64,000 nt of DNA from Sipunculus nudus. Its lineage: Eukaryota; Annelida; Sipuncula; Golfingiida; Sipunculidae. Shown here one piece after another: positions 24,680 through 37,030 of this stretch; position 1 is the first letter of the stretch; each line of letters starts with the position of its first letter. The notes beneath the pieces are model-generated. The model was not told the DNA's origin, did no database searches, and saw only the letters and a list, made by a program, of their open reading frames with translations. The stretch spans positions 7,175,241-7,239,240 of the forward strand of contig CM049318.1 of assembly GCA_026874595.1 (NCBI GenBank), in the 5' to 3' direction. Position numbers and translations under genes: made by a program.

Positions 24680-25800
24680 TGACAGTGTCCATCTGTTCAT
24701 CTGCCTTGGGTTAAAATCACTCATATCTCTGCACTGAATTGACTAATTCACCAGGAATTCGGCATGCATATACATCCTGGATAGCTTTCTTGATGTTATG
24801 ACAGGTGGCAACACCTACATTCATGTTCACACTGATGACATCCAAGCTCATATCTCTGGAACCGTTTGACCGATCAGGAAATAAAATTTATACAAATGTA
24901 ACCCTTGGATAGCTTTATAACATACACAAAAAATGGTGGCGCCACCTGTAACCATGTTTGCACAGTGTCCATCTGTTCATCTGCCTTTGGTTAAAATCAC
25001 TCAGATCTCTGCAGTGAATTGACTAATTCACCTGGAATTCGGCATGCGTATACATCCTGGATAGCTTTCTTGTTTTTATGACAGGTGGCGCCACCTACAT
25101 TCACGTTGACACCGATGACATCCAACCTCATATCTCGGGAACCGTTTGAACGATTGGGCCAAAATTTTGCATGTGTATAGATCTCACATAGGACTTTATC
25201 ATACACAAAACTGGAGGGGCCACCTGCAACCATTTTTGCACATTTTGCACAGCGTCTGTCTGTTTGTCTGCCGTGGCCTAAAATCACTCATTTCTCTGGA
25301 GTGGTTTGACATAACTGCCTAAAGTTATGCAGGTTTATACATCCTGGACAGCTTTCTTGATTTTATGACGGGTGGCGCCATCTACATTCTAGTTAACACT
25401 GCACACATCCAAGCTCATATCTCAGGAACCATTTGACCGATTGGGCCAAAATTGTGCATGTGTTTAGATCTCACAAAGGTCTTTATCAGACACAAAACTG
25501 GAGGGGCCATCTGCAACCATTTTTGCACAGCGTCTGTCTGTTTGTCTGCCGTGGGCTAAAATCACTCATATACATGTAGTGGTTTTACTTTTCTGCCTAT
25601 AATGTCGCATATGTATACAACTTGGACAGCTTTCTGGATTTGTGGTAGGTGCACAACCTACATACACATTTAGGCTGCAGACATCCATGCTAATATGCAA
25701 CATACCTCACTCTATTTCCCCTTGCCACTCAATCCATGCCTCACTTTACCCGTTCCACTATGATTTTTGCGGATACACGTAGTCACTTGTCGGCTACCCG
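24680..25800 (+). repeat. Second tandem array, about four units of about 285 bp (copy A)
   Basis: Units begin near 24684, 24968, 25255 and 25540 with a 'tgtctgccgtgg..taaaatcactca' phrase. They repeat 'catcctggatagctttctt' and 'tatctcgggaaccgtttgac'. GGTGGCGCCACC occurs at 24935 and 25084, with imperfect versions elsewhere. Confidence 0.8.
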
Positions 25801-25991
25801 TATTCTAGTTTTTAAAGTTTACACATTTCTTCTCTATTTTTGAGATATATAAATACAGACTAAATCTTGGCCTGTTGGTTAATGTTTGATGCTTCATTTG
25901 AAAGGGTATATACAACCATTTTGATGATAAAATTTCCTTTTGCGAATCTCTTCCTAGTCAGCTGAGCGTCAGGACCCATGTGTCACTTGTT

Positions 25992-26216
25992 TAAATAAAT
26001 AACCGTACATAAAACCTGTCATTATCCAGCGGTTTCCAACTGCTGATTCACAGCAGAATCGAAAGACTCCGGTTCGCCCAGGACTCCGCAAATATCGTCT
26101 GACATCCCCCTCAGCACCACCTTCCTTATAACAAAGACACCAAAAAAAAGACATGTTTGTTATGCTGAAGCAATATTTTGCTATAACATTACATAAAAAT
26201 AACATTAGAACTATAT
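25992..26216. other. Right end of duplication unit A and junction
   Basis: Holds a minus-strand frame of mixed, partly protein-like composition (26030-26130). I do not recognise it. The A/B junction is at 26213-26217 and repeats at the outer edge of copy B as a clean break at 31841. Confidence 0.5.
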
Positions 26217-26341
26217 AAATTATATTCATCAGGCTGTAGCATATCATTTCTTAAATATTTCACACGTAGATCATTATACAAAGGGCATTCTAACATAAAA
26301 TGACATTCATCTTTTATGATATTATAACGAAGTTTGTAACC
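26217..26341 (-). pseudogene. LINE C-terminal fragment in copy B
   Basis: The part of the minus-strand LINE 3' end that falls inside the duplicated segment. It retains the Cys/His block DECHFMLECPLYNDL but is cut off at the duplication breakpoint. Confidence 0.6.
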
Positions 26342-26407
26342 AGATGATCGCGAAGTCGATACATGGACCACATCCAATCTCCAGCAGACTTCCGCCGGTT
26401 ATTCTTT
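26342..26407 (-). pseudogene. Methyltransferase exon 2 remnant in copy B
   Basis: Identical to 20714-20779; same broken exon with the SAM motif I. Confidence 0.7.
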
Positions 26408-28015
26408 CTGATTAACGATATTACTGAAAGTAATAATATAAACTTATGTGTAAAAAAATCTCACGGATTAATATCAGGACCCTTTAATAGCAGATGGCAC
26501 AACATTATCAGCCAACTCAAAGATGATTGCATAGAATTGGTTTAAATTATACATGTGTGTGTGTGTCATAGATGTCAAGCCTTCAGTAATATGTTATTGA
26601 ACTGAAATATGTGAAATTAAACATACACCGTTAAATATATATCTTAAACATTGAAAAAATTTATAAAATATTCATAACATAAATACATACTTTTTATATT
26701 ATTTAATTTAAAATTTATTTTTGTATTGTAATAGCCATTATATGCATACCGATAAGTGTTTGAGTATATTAGTTTAGACATACAATTTTTGATTACATGC
26801 TTCATCTTGTTTTTTCGCTGGTTCACGTCAGTCAGTTTGATTTAACAGATAGGCTGAATCGACATGAGACAGTCTTTTTGTTTCATAAAGTCGTTTTGTG
26901 AAAGAGACATTCCCATACAGTAAAACTGTCTATGTTTGAGTAAACTTTCTTCCTTCTAGGCTGTTTATGAAATATAAGACTGAAATACACAGGCTGGTAG
27001 TATCGAGTAGTCATCTTGTAATGAGACAGTACATATGTACAAATTGTTGTTGAACGGGGAAGGGGCACCCCAAACTTTTCCAACCATAGTGGACATAAGC
27101 TCCATCCGCACCCACCCCCATATTGACTAATAAAATAAAGTCATTTTGACATAAAAATAGGCTCCAGTTATGGAATATTTACAAAAATGTGTGACAGTTT
27201 TCTCAAATACTAACGAAGTGTAATCTTTCGGAAAAAAACTCTACTTAAAATGATGACTGATACTATGGCATGTTTCATCTGTTTCCATTATATTGTGGAA
27301 GCTGGGTATTAAAAGCCCAATTTAAATAATTAATGTAGATTTTAAGAACTAAAAATAGGACTTTATTTCGTATTTTGAAAGAAAAAAAAAACAGCGGCGG
27401 ATCCAAAAGTCTGGAGTTCGGGGGGGGGGGGGGTCCTCAGGGAACGTTTGCTGCCCTAAATATTTTTGGGCCAAGCACTTTGATAAGTTGCTGGTTACTG
27501 AACCTAAAATATTTCAATTATTTTATTCCAAAATTTTTGAAATTCTGAATGAAAATTGTTTTAATTTACCCGCGTATAGAAGAAGGAAAGACCCCGCCCA
27601 CACCCACTCATAAAGGTGCAAAAGAGAACTGGGCTCTGAGACAGTATAATATTCACATCTCATATGATTACCTAATTATTTCTGTAAGAACCAGAATTAT
27701 GCCTAATAAACGTTAAAATGTGTAATAATATGGTGTAAAATCCATTAAAATTTAGTAAGAGAAATGTATATGAAATGAATGAAAGGTCATTTAAACGATA
27801 ATTATTTTAGGCTCTTCACTAACAATGGCACTTCATTCTTTTTAAATTTTAATCAGTCTGTCAAATAAACTGATGTTTCAGTCAATTTGTAAAGTGCCAA
27901 AAAATGTCAGTCATTTTATAAGATGCCTGAGTGAATCAGGCAATTTACAAATTGACTGATTTTACACACTGACTGTAACATATATATCCAGTTATTGCTG
28001 GACAAATACAGCCAT
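26408..28015. other. Copy B of the gene-poor left part
   Basis: Same content as 20780-22387, including the 14-base G run near 27420 and the one-base difference at 27754. No gene seen. Confidence 0.5.
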
Positions 28016-31000
28016 TTTTAGCTCAGCTGACTGAAAGTCATCTGAGCTATAGCGATCACTCTTTGTCCGTCATCCGTCTGTCTGTCCGTCTGTCCGTCCG
28101 TTAACCAGGCACAAATCGTAACCGCTGGACCTAGAACCTTATTACTTGGCAATCTGAGAGGTCCATGAAAAATCTCCTTTGAAACCAGAAATTAGGTCTC
28201 TGTTACCCATATCCTTTGAGCTATGGGGCCCCAAAGTACCCCCCAGAATAGTCAAAAATTTCATACAAAAACTTCAATATCTCAATAACTACATCACTGA
28301 TGGTCATGATTTTTGGCATACATATTGATCATGAGATGTTCCATCAGTTCCTGCAGACTGGCGGCGCCACCTGTATTGTTCGATTTTTTACGACTTTTTC
28401 CTCTATTTTTGATACCTTTAAGGATGCTGTCATCTGTTAACGTGGCACAAATCGTAACGACTGGACCTAGAATCTTCATTCTCGACACACTGAGAGACCT
28501 ATGAAAAGTCTCCATAGAAACCAGAAATTAGGTCTCTGTTACCCATATCCTTTGAGCTATGGGGCCCCAAAGTACCCCCCAGAATAGTCAAAGTTCATAC
28601 AAAAACTTCAATATCTCATTAACTACATCACTGATGGTCATGATTTTTGGAATACATATTGATCATGGGATGTTTCATCAGTTTCTGCAGACTGATGGCG
28701 CCACCTGTATTTTTCAATTTTTACGAATTGTTTTCTCTATTTTTGAGACCTTTAAAAATGTGAGCAGCTGTTAACAGGGCACAAATCATAAAGACTGGAC
28801 CTAGAATCTTCATTCTTGACACACTGAGAGGTCCATAAAAAGTCTGCATGGAAACCTGAAATAAGGTCTCTGTTACCCATATCTTTTGAGCTGTGGGGGG
28901 CTCCCAATTACCCCCCAGAATAATGGAAAATTTGATAAAACAAACTGCAACATCTCAATAACTACAACACTGATGGTCATGATTTTTGGCATACATATTG
29001 ATCAAGAGGTGTTCCATCAGTTCCTGCAGACTGGTGGCGCCACCTGTATTTTTTTAAATTTTCACAATTTTTTTTCTCTATTTTTGAGACCTTTAAGGAT
29101 GTAGTTATCTGTAAACAGGGTACAAATCGTTACGACTGGACCTAGAATCTTCATTCTTAACAAACAGGGAGACGCATGAAAAGTCTCCATGGAAACCTGA
29201 AATTAGGTCTCTGTTACCCAAATCCTTTGAACTATGGCACTCCAAAGTACAGCTCAGAATAATGGAAAATTTGATACAAAAGCTGAAGTATCTGAACAAC
29301 TAATGCAGAGATCACCATAATTGTTTACATGGATATTGATCATGGAGTATTTCGTCAGTTTCTGCAGACTGGTGGCACCACCCGTAGTGTATTTGTTTGG
29401 GTTTTTTTACGATATTTTCTCTATTTTTGAGACCTTTAAAGATATGAACATCTGTTAACAGGGCACAAATCATAAAAACTGGACCTAAAATCTTCATTCT
29501 TGACACACAGGGACACCCATGAAAAGTCTCCATGGAAACCTGAAATTAGGTCTCTGTTACCCATATTCTTTAAGCTGTATGGCTCTAAAATACCCCCCAG
29601 AATAATGGAAAATTTGATAAAAAAAACTGCAGTATCTCAGTAACTACAACACTGATGGTCATGATTTTCGGCATACATATTGATCATGAGCTGTTCCATC
29701 AGTTTCTGCAGACTGGGTGCGCCACCTCTATTTCTTTTAAATTTTTACAAATTTTTTTCTATTTTTTTTTTTTGAGACCTTTAAAGAAATGGTTATCTGT
29801 CAACAGGGTACAAATCGCAACAACTGGACCTAGAATTTTCATTCTTGTCATGCAAGGAGGCCCATGAAAAGTGCCTGTGGAAACTTGCTATTAGGTCTCT
29901 GTTACCTATATCCTTCAAGCTATAGGACTCCGAAGTATCTCTCAGAATAATGGACAATTTGATACAAAAGCTGAAGTATCTGTACAACTAATGCGGTGAT
30001 CACCATGATTCTTTGCATTGATATTGACCATTAAATGTTTTTATTAGTTTCTGCAGACTGGTAGAGCCACCTGTATTTTTGTATGGATACTATGTTTTTG
30101 ACCGGGTTCCTCCGCCGCCACCGTGTTAGTTTCCAGAGAACATCTCTCAGACTAAAGGACCGATTTTTCCGAAACTTACACCAATTATCGGGTCACATGT
30201 GAACTGGTGCCTAACCAATTTGCGTTGACCTCTGACCTTTCCTCTCTGCCCAGCGTTCATTTGTGCGTATGTTTCCACACATAAACCCTCATATCTCGGG
30301 AACCGTTTGACAGTGTCCATCTGTTCATCTGCCTTGGGTTAAAATCACTCATATCTCTGCACTGAATTGACTAATTCACCAGGAATTCGGCATGCATATA
30401 CATCCTGGATAGCTTTCTTGATGTTATGACAGGTGGCAACACCTACATTCATGTTCACACTGATGACATCCAAGCTCATATCTCTGGAACCGTTTGACCG
30501 ATCAGGAAATAAAATTTATACAAATGTAACCCTTGGATAGCTTTATAACATACACAAAAAATGGTGGCGCCACCTGTAACCATGTTTGCACAGTGTCCAT
30601 CTGTTCATCTGCCTTTGGTTAAAATCACTCAGATCTCTGCAGTGAATTGACTAATTCACCTGGAATTCGGCATGCGTATACATCCTGGATAGCTTTCTTG
30701 TTTTTATGACAGGTGGCGCCACCTACATTCACGTTGACACCGATGACATCCAACCTCATATCTCGGGAACCGTTTGAACGATTGGGCCAAAATTTTGCAT
30801 GTGTATAGATCTCACATAGGACTTTATCATACACAAAACTGGAGGGGCCACCTGCAACCATTTTTGCACATTTTGCACAGCGTCTGTCTGTTTGTCTGCC
30901 GTGGCCTAAAATCACTCATTTCTCTGGAGTGGTTTGACATAACTGCCTAAAGTTATGCAGGTTTATACATCCTGGACAGCTTTCTTGATTTTATGACGGG

Positions 31001-31619
31001 TGGCGCCATCTACATTCTAGTTAACACTGCACACATCCAAGCTCATATCTCAGGAACCATTTGACCGATTGGGCCAAAATTGTGCATGTGTTTAGATCTC
31101 ACAAAGGTCTTTATCAGACACAAAACTGGAGGGGCCATCTGCAACCATTTTTGCACAGCGTCTGTCTGTTTGTCTGCCGTGGGCTAAAATCACTCATATA
31201 CATGTAGTGGTTTTACTTTTCTGCCTATAATGTCGCATATGTATACAACTTGGACAGCTTTCTGGATTTGTGGTAGGTGCACAACCTACATACACATTTA
31301 GGCTGCAGACATCCATGCTAATATGCAACATACCTCACTCTATTTCCCCTTGCCACTCAATCCATGCCTCACTTTACCCGTTCCACTATGATTTTTGCGG
31401 ATACACGTAGTCACTTGTCGGCTACCCGTATTCTAGTTTTTAAAGTTTACACATTTCTTCTCTATTTTTGAGATATATAAATACAGACTAAATCTTGGCC
31501 TGTTGGTTAATGTTTGATGCTTCATTTGAAAGGGTATATACAACCATTTTGATGATAAAATTTCCTTTTGCGAATCTCTTCCTAGTCAGCTGAGCGTCAG
31601 GACCCATGTGTCACTTGTT
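28016..31619 (+). mobile_element. Helentron-like element with internal tandem arrays (copy B)
   Basis: Duplicate of 22388-25991 at a 5628-bp offset, with the same termini and the same two internal arrays (about 28098-30103 and 30308-31428). Confidence 0.6.
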
Positions 31620-31894
31620 TAAATAAATAACCGTACATAAAACCTGTCATTATCCAGCGGTTTCCAACTGCTGATTCACAGCAGAATCGAAAGACTCCGG
31701 TTCGCCCAGGACTCCGCAAATATCGTCTGACATCCCCCTCAGCACCACCTTCCTTATAACAAAGACACCAAAAAAAAGACATGTTTGTTATGCTGAAGCA
31801 ATATTTTGCTATAACATTACATAAAAATAACATTAGAACTAACGCCTAGAGAACGCATCGGCAAATATTTAATTTTTACCATTGATCTGTTTAT

Positions 31895-32362
31895 TAACAA
31901 GACTGTTTTGAGAGAGGTAAGCTGCACCTCATCCGAATCTTTTCTTTATCCTTCATTTTAAGAAGAAATCTTACCGGTTCGTGATCTGTGTATACAAATA
32001 TTGAGCCTGGTGTTGAGCTCAAGTATACCTCAAAGCGCGCTTGTACCAATAATATTGAGACACATTTTTCCAATTTTAAATACTTCCTCTGTCGAGTTTG
32101 TCTTTTTTTATATAACAGACTTGTTGGTGAATTCAGATTTCATCGTGTTGAATGAACACTGGGCCAACGCCATGATCACTACCGTTTGTCATAAATTTAA
32201 AGGATTTTTTATTTCCAATTTCTGATATATCGAGACGTGCATTTTGTAGAATCGCTCTGGTTCTCTCAAACGCTTTCTGACAAGTCTTCACGCCACTGAT
32301 ACATTTCTTTCTTTTTGTTCAATACACCAGGGAGCTGATCTTTATGTAACCTTTGGAAACTC
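31895..32362 (-). pseudogene. Decayed Ty3/gypsy-type retrotransposon fragment (RNase H region of pol)
   Basis: Read on the minus strand with several stops and shifts, this follows the Ty3/gypsy RNase H order. It runs from a relic of the CxKAFERI segment, through a relic of the ASDHGVG segment and a QRKY stretch, to FEVYLSSTPGSIFVYTDHEP and MKDKEKIRMR. The frame is broken throughout and no protease, integrase or LTR was seen. It starts just outside the duplication edge at 31841. Confidence 0.65.
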
Positions 32363-32733
32363 CTGACAGTAAAAAAAGTCAATTGGGGATTTCTTATGTT
32401 TATGAGTGATCATAAAATCAACTATAAAGACATGCACAATAATCACTGATTCGTTCAGAAATTTTAATGAACTGTGGGTTTGAAATCCACTTCATTTGCA
32501 CAATTCGGGCTATTTTTCATGAAAGGTGATACAGTTAATAGTCCAGCTGAAGGAATATCCAATGCGTCCACCATTGTCCACACATGAGATCTGTCTATGA
32601 AGTTCCTATCACTGCCTCAATTGATCTTGACCCCATGCGGAGGTTGAATAACCACACAAGGGTCTCCCGTTGTGACACTATTAAACAAGGGGTGCATCTT
32701 GCATTTTAGGCTATACGCCTAAAACTTCTCGCT
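32363..32733. other. No recognisable feature
   Basis: Lies 5' (minus sense) of the pol remnant and could hold further degraded retrotransposon sequence. I see no clear motif. Confidence 0.4.
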
Positions 32734-33922
32734 TTTTAGCACAACTGACTGAAGGTCAACCGTGCCATAGGAATAGCGCTTTGTCGTCGTCCGTCGGGGC
32801 GTCCGTTAGCAGGGCACAAATCGTCCCCCCTGGACCTAGAAATTTCTTAGTAAATATCCAGGGAGGCCAATAAAAAATCTACTTTATATCCTTAAATAAG
32901 CTCAGTGCTACCTTTATTCTCGCAGCTATGGGGCTTGTAATTAACCCCAAGAATAATAAAAAAATTGATACAAAACCTTCAGTCACTTGATAATTAATGA
33001 ATGGATTGCCATAATTATTGCCTTGAATATTGACCATGACTACTTTTGTCAGTTCCGGAAAGTGATGGCGCCACCTTTTTTCTGGAGTTTTTTTTAACTT
33101 TTTTTTTGCTTTTATTGAGACGTCAAATGACAGCAATCATGCCAGTTTCTCAGCTGTGATTTCACCTGGTGTCCTGGAACCAGGTATGTTTTAAGATCAT
33201 GAAGTGTTCCTTCAGTTGCAGAAGACTGGTGGTGCCACCTATATTTTTTCCCATCAAATCACAGGAATTTCATTATTAAGATGTGATGTTATCTAGTGAT
33301 GCCTTCATTGATCATTCTTAGTTTTTTTCAGTTCCTGAAGACTGGTGGCACCATATATGTTTAGCAAAACTGTGAGCTTATGCGATGGTGTGGCATCGTC
33401 AGTTGTCCGTTGTCCATCGTACATTAACAATGATATGAAAAGGAAAGGTTATGGTATATATCATGCATTTTGACATATGGATTTCAAACTTGACTTATGT
33501 ATGGGCCACCACTAAAGCAAGTAATTTTATGAATTTCGAGTCATTAGGTCAAAGGGCAAAGTCACAAAACCCACTTATTTAAAAAGATTATGGCTGCATT
33601 TTATGCCAAGCTTTTAATCCCAAACCTACCATCTTGCGCATATTGCTCAAACTCTTCGTTTCAAACTTTCCATCTTTCACACATAGCTTACCTGCCCAAT
33701 GTGGAAAAAAATCTGTAGATTCTGAGGTTTCCTGGTCCGCGGTCAACATCACAGTTTTCAAAGATTAAGATAATCTAAATGCTGTACGTTCAAGGCTAGT
33801 AACTTCTCAAACTTTTGGTCACAAGGTCATTGGTTCGGTCAACGGAACCACATTTTGAAAAAGCTCGTAAATAGCCTTACAATCAAATTCAGCTGAGCGT
33901 AGAGACCCGTGGGTCCCTAGTT
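32734..33922 (+). mobile_element. Helentron-like element, short diverged type II copy
   Basis: Starts TTTTAGCACAACTGACTGAAGGTC, has a GTCGTCCGTC run and the body phrase GTTAGCAGGGCACAAATCGT. It ends CAGCTGAGCGTAGAGACCCGTGGGTCCCTAGTT. Its terminus reads CTAGTT where others read CTTGTT. Ends and body are more diverged, so it looks older. Confidence 0.6.
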
Positions 33923-34818
33923 AAATGTTATTGCGTGATATAAATTCAGTTCTTATTTGAATTCATAAAGTAATAAGCATTGTTCAGTTTCTGCATTAAT
34001 GGTTTATATTTCACAATATCCGAGAAAATAATGGACCATGTCATATGTGCCATATGGTGTTTCATATTAAAAAGACAAAAAAGCTCAACTGAAGATATAC
34101 CAGTAATTTGCCAGACCTCAGACAATTCGGTCATATATGTGCTACCCTCTATCGGTAAAATGCATAATAAATTTAGACTCTTCCATATGAAGCCGTTTTA
34201 GCCGATTACCATTTGTCTTCAGCTAAATACATCATAATGAATTGAACCAGATTGTATGCTTTGTCACCGAGTACTTACTTTAGTTTAGAGTTTAGTTATA
34301 CATGGTTAATAGGCTATAAAATATATATTGCATTTTTATTAAGAATATGAGCTGTTAAATGTTACTTTCGGAGGTGAATCGCATGCATGTACAAGTGTCA
34401 CAAGCTTTATTGAAATTGTTATCAAGCCTCGAGATGTATATAAATTCAACATACTTTTTCAAAGAACATATTAAATATTATAGACTTAATCACAAATTAT
34501 AAAGTGAATTATTAGCCATATAATGCGTGTCTAAAGAAAAAATTACTATATTTTCATACTCCACTTCTTTAAAACGTAGATAGTTTTCAACCGTCATTCA
34601 CACCAGAAATTTATTGACAAAATATGTGGAGAATGAGAATATATATATATAGTATATATTTTTATATGTCCCCCCCCCCCCCCCCGGCTGGATAAGTTTT
34701 TTGTGTTTTTTGTCTGTGTGTGTGTGGAGGGGGGGGGGGTTGTTGCCGCATATCGTCCTTTTCCTATGCTCCATTTTTTTTTCCCTCTCTCTTTAGTTAT
34801 GAATTAATTATTCCTGTT

Positions 34819-34872
<54 letters not shown>

Positions 34873-35929
34873 TTGTTAATAATTGAATGAACTAGAGATT
34901 GGGGCTAAAACACGGAAGTCGGAAATTGGATTTGGAAGTCTCAATGTGTGCGCAAGGCAGCATATAAAGTGTGTCAATGAAAATGACCATTTTATATGTT
35001 CCACCAAAATGTGATAACCTGTGATCTGAGGATTATTTTTATTAGAGCCAATATTTGTGAAAGATGTAATAGAGTAGAAAACGACAAATAAACGGCAATG
35101 CAAGTAAATAAATAAATATGTTTATGTTTTTCGACTTTATGGACTTTTTTCAATGATATCACAGATCAGGTGTGCCTCTTCATGGGTAGCCATCCAGCCT
35201 TTTTAGCTGATGTTTGAATAACATCATTTGTTAAATTTGGCTATTTATGCATGCCACCAATCCCTCTGACCACCATAGCTGAGGGACTGAAATATTGTGA
35301 AGTATAAACTAATTTCTATAATTAAAAAAATCTAATTTTAAATATTCCGAAGATACAGGATTTTACATTTATTGTTTCCAGGTTGCCTTTGCATTATCAG
35401 TATATTTGTCCCAAATATTCTCAACTTAAAACTATATCTCCACAATGGAGATCTTCTCCACCCCCCCCCCCCCCTTCCTCCCTAAGCTGGGGGAACAGAG
35501 TAAGTCTATTGAACAAAGGGAACGGTAAAAACCATAGTCCCGTCGGTAAATCTTCAATTAAAGAGGGTGCATATTTGGACAATATCATAAATAAAAACTA
35601 TGCATACTCAAATTAAAAGAAAATTTACAGAAATCCCATTACATGAAATATTTGCAATCAATGGTATACATATATACAGTCAAGTATATATAAAGTCCTA
35701 GACAACTTAAGCCAGGGTCCCTTAATTACTATATTCCGGTTTGTCAATTGTTTCGATGATTGGCCGTTTTCTTTAATAATCGGTTAAATCAATTGCATAA
35801 TTGAATTATAATGCCACCAATTAAAATGATTATGAAAGAAAACGACCAGTATTTGATATCATCGATCAATTAAATTTCTCAATAGCAGCCAATTGCAACC
35901 TGTATCAGACTTTGCATCCGTTATCCGAC
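33923..35929. other. No gene seen; simple repeats
   Basis: AT-rich stretch with a poly-C tract (about 34671-34685), a G-rich tract (about 34727-34738), an (AT)n microsatellite at 34821-34867 and another poly-C tract at about 35460-35473. No supported gene. Confidence 0.5.
34821..34867. repeat. (AT)n microsatellite
   Basis: About 23 uninterrupted AT units. Confidence 0.95.
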
Positions 35930-36026
35930 TTTAATCTTCCGGGTTATAGTCCCTACCTACGTCCGCCATGCGCATTTGGGCGATAATTGGTGATTGTAAA
36001 CAAGCGGCGTACGATCTGCAGAGCGT
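35930..36026 (+). promoter_or_regulatory. Candidate promoter and non-coding first exon, possibly of EFTUD2
   Basis: A CG-richer patch holds CTTCCGG (ETS-like), CCGCCAT (YY1-like) and ATGCGCAT (NRF1-like), followed by a strong donor GC|GTGAGT at about 36026. EFTUD2's ATG exon begins at an acceptor, so its gene must have an upstream non-coding exon. This is the best-looking candidate, but it lies 7.8 kb away. It could instead serve another transcript. Confidence 0.3.
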
Positions 36027-37030
36027 GAGTGTTTTGTTCATTTATATTGAAATTATTCCTACTTTATGATAACCAACCCGCTATAGCAGTCCTTTATGTA
36101 AAAGGCCAGTGTATTCACATGTCTTTGATTAGTTTCAATGCATAGATCTGCGAGAAAACCGCATTCAGTCGGAGACAGAATCGCATCTGTGTGCCGCAAG
36201 AAATGTGCGGTCCCTGGGTTGAAACACTCGAAACACTGGTGCTTTGTGTACATGGGACGAAACACGTATTTCACTTCATTTCACAAGTCCTCATCTGCCA
36301 TGTTATTAATAATCACACTGCACATTTAATTATATATGTACAACAGTGTCAATATGAAATAACAGAGGAATGTTGTGAGCATGTTCAGAATGGGGCAAAT
36401 TGTAAAACAGGATCGGTCTTTTTAAAGAGCGCTAGAGGTCGATAGAGCTTTTTACCTAGCGCTACCCTGGATTCACACAAGGCATTGCTCTGACCCGCGT
36501 TGGGCCACCGAGCGCTCAAACTTTTTACCTAGTTATTCACTAGCCGCCGACGTCGACGCAACAGGTTACAGGTTTCTGTTGCGTCGCCGGCTCACCAAAG
36601 GGCTAACTGGGGTTATAGCACGATACGATCTGTTACTCTTAGAAAGGAAATTAAATAAAAATATTTCCTATGGTTTTAGCAAACCAATGTTCACATAATG
36701 TTGTATGTCGAAATGCCTGTAATAAAAAATAACCATTCTGGAAAGCATGAAGCACCTGTAACATCAACAACTGATAGTATTTGTCCATGAGAATTGAAGC
36801 ATTAACAGCCCCGGTAGACATCTTGCATTTGGTGGCAGTCCTGTATAAGGCTTTAGGCCTGTGTACTATTATGTTCATATTTTAAATTCCTTGGTGCCAA
36901 ATAGGGCTGAGAACAGAACAGTGATGTTTTCTAGTGGTCAAATATACAATACACATAGATGTACTGAACATTAATCAATGGATATATATATGTTAAATCT
37001 CACAGTTGTGTATGGAGTGTTATAATCACA
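36027..37030. other. Possible first intron; open frames without recognised family
   Basis: A minus-strand frame at 36059-36274 (71 residues, three Cys) and overlapping plus frames lie in a relatively CpG-rich patch. I cannot assign them to a protein. The phrase 'ctttttacctag' occurs twice (about 36449 and 36519). Confidence 0.35.
36554..36586. repeat. Perfect 11-bp inverted repeat
   Basis: CGACGCAACAG (36554-36564) and CTGTTGCGTCG (36576-36586) are separated by 11 bases, with further partial pairing outside (GCCG/CGGC). Confidence 0.85.

Larger units (their letters stand above)
22388..25991 (+). mobile_element. Helentron-like element, type II body with two internal tandem arrays (copy A)
   Basis: Starts TTTTAGCTCAGCTGACTGAAAGTCATCTGA with a GTCYGTCCGTC run, and ends CAGCTGAGCGTCAGGACCCATGTGTCACTTGTT. 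Its interior is two tandem arrays: about six units of 324-350 bp, then about four units of about 285 bp. It encodes no transposase; the short ORFs are translations of the repeat units. Confidence 0.6.
20589..26213 (+). repeat. 5625-bp tandem segmental duplication, copy A
   Basis: Directly repeated at 26217-31841 with a constant offset of 5628. No net indel was seen, not even in the 14-base G run (near 21792 and 27420). The only difference I noticed is one base (G at 22126 against A at 27754). The left breakpoint lies inside the minus-strand LINE 3' end. The right one follows 'aacattagaacta', and three bases (tat) separate the copies. Confidence 0.95.
26217..31841 (+). repeat. 5625-bp tandem segmental duplication, copy B
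   Basis: Second direct copy of 20589-26213. It carries the same features shifted by 5628. Beyond 31841 the sequence is unrelated to the A/B junction. A near-perfect copy in a presumably polymorphic animal suggests either a very recent event or a haplotype assembled in tandem. Confidence 0.95.

Noticed and set aside
22470-25800. Regularly spaced repeats as a possible CRISPR array
   Set aside because: Units are about 285-350 bp, similar throughout, with no short identical repeats and unique spacers, in an animal genome.
36059-36274. Gene for a Cys-containing 71-residue protein (minus strand)
   Set aside because: No family, no convincing start or splice sites, and stop codons just upstream in frame.
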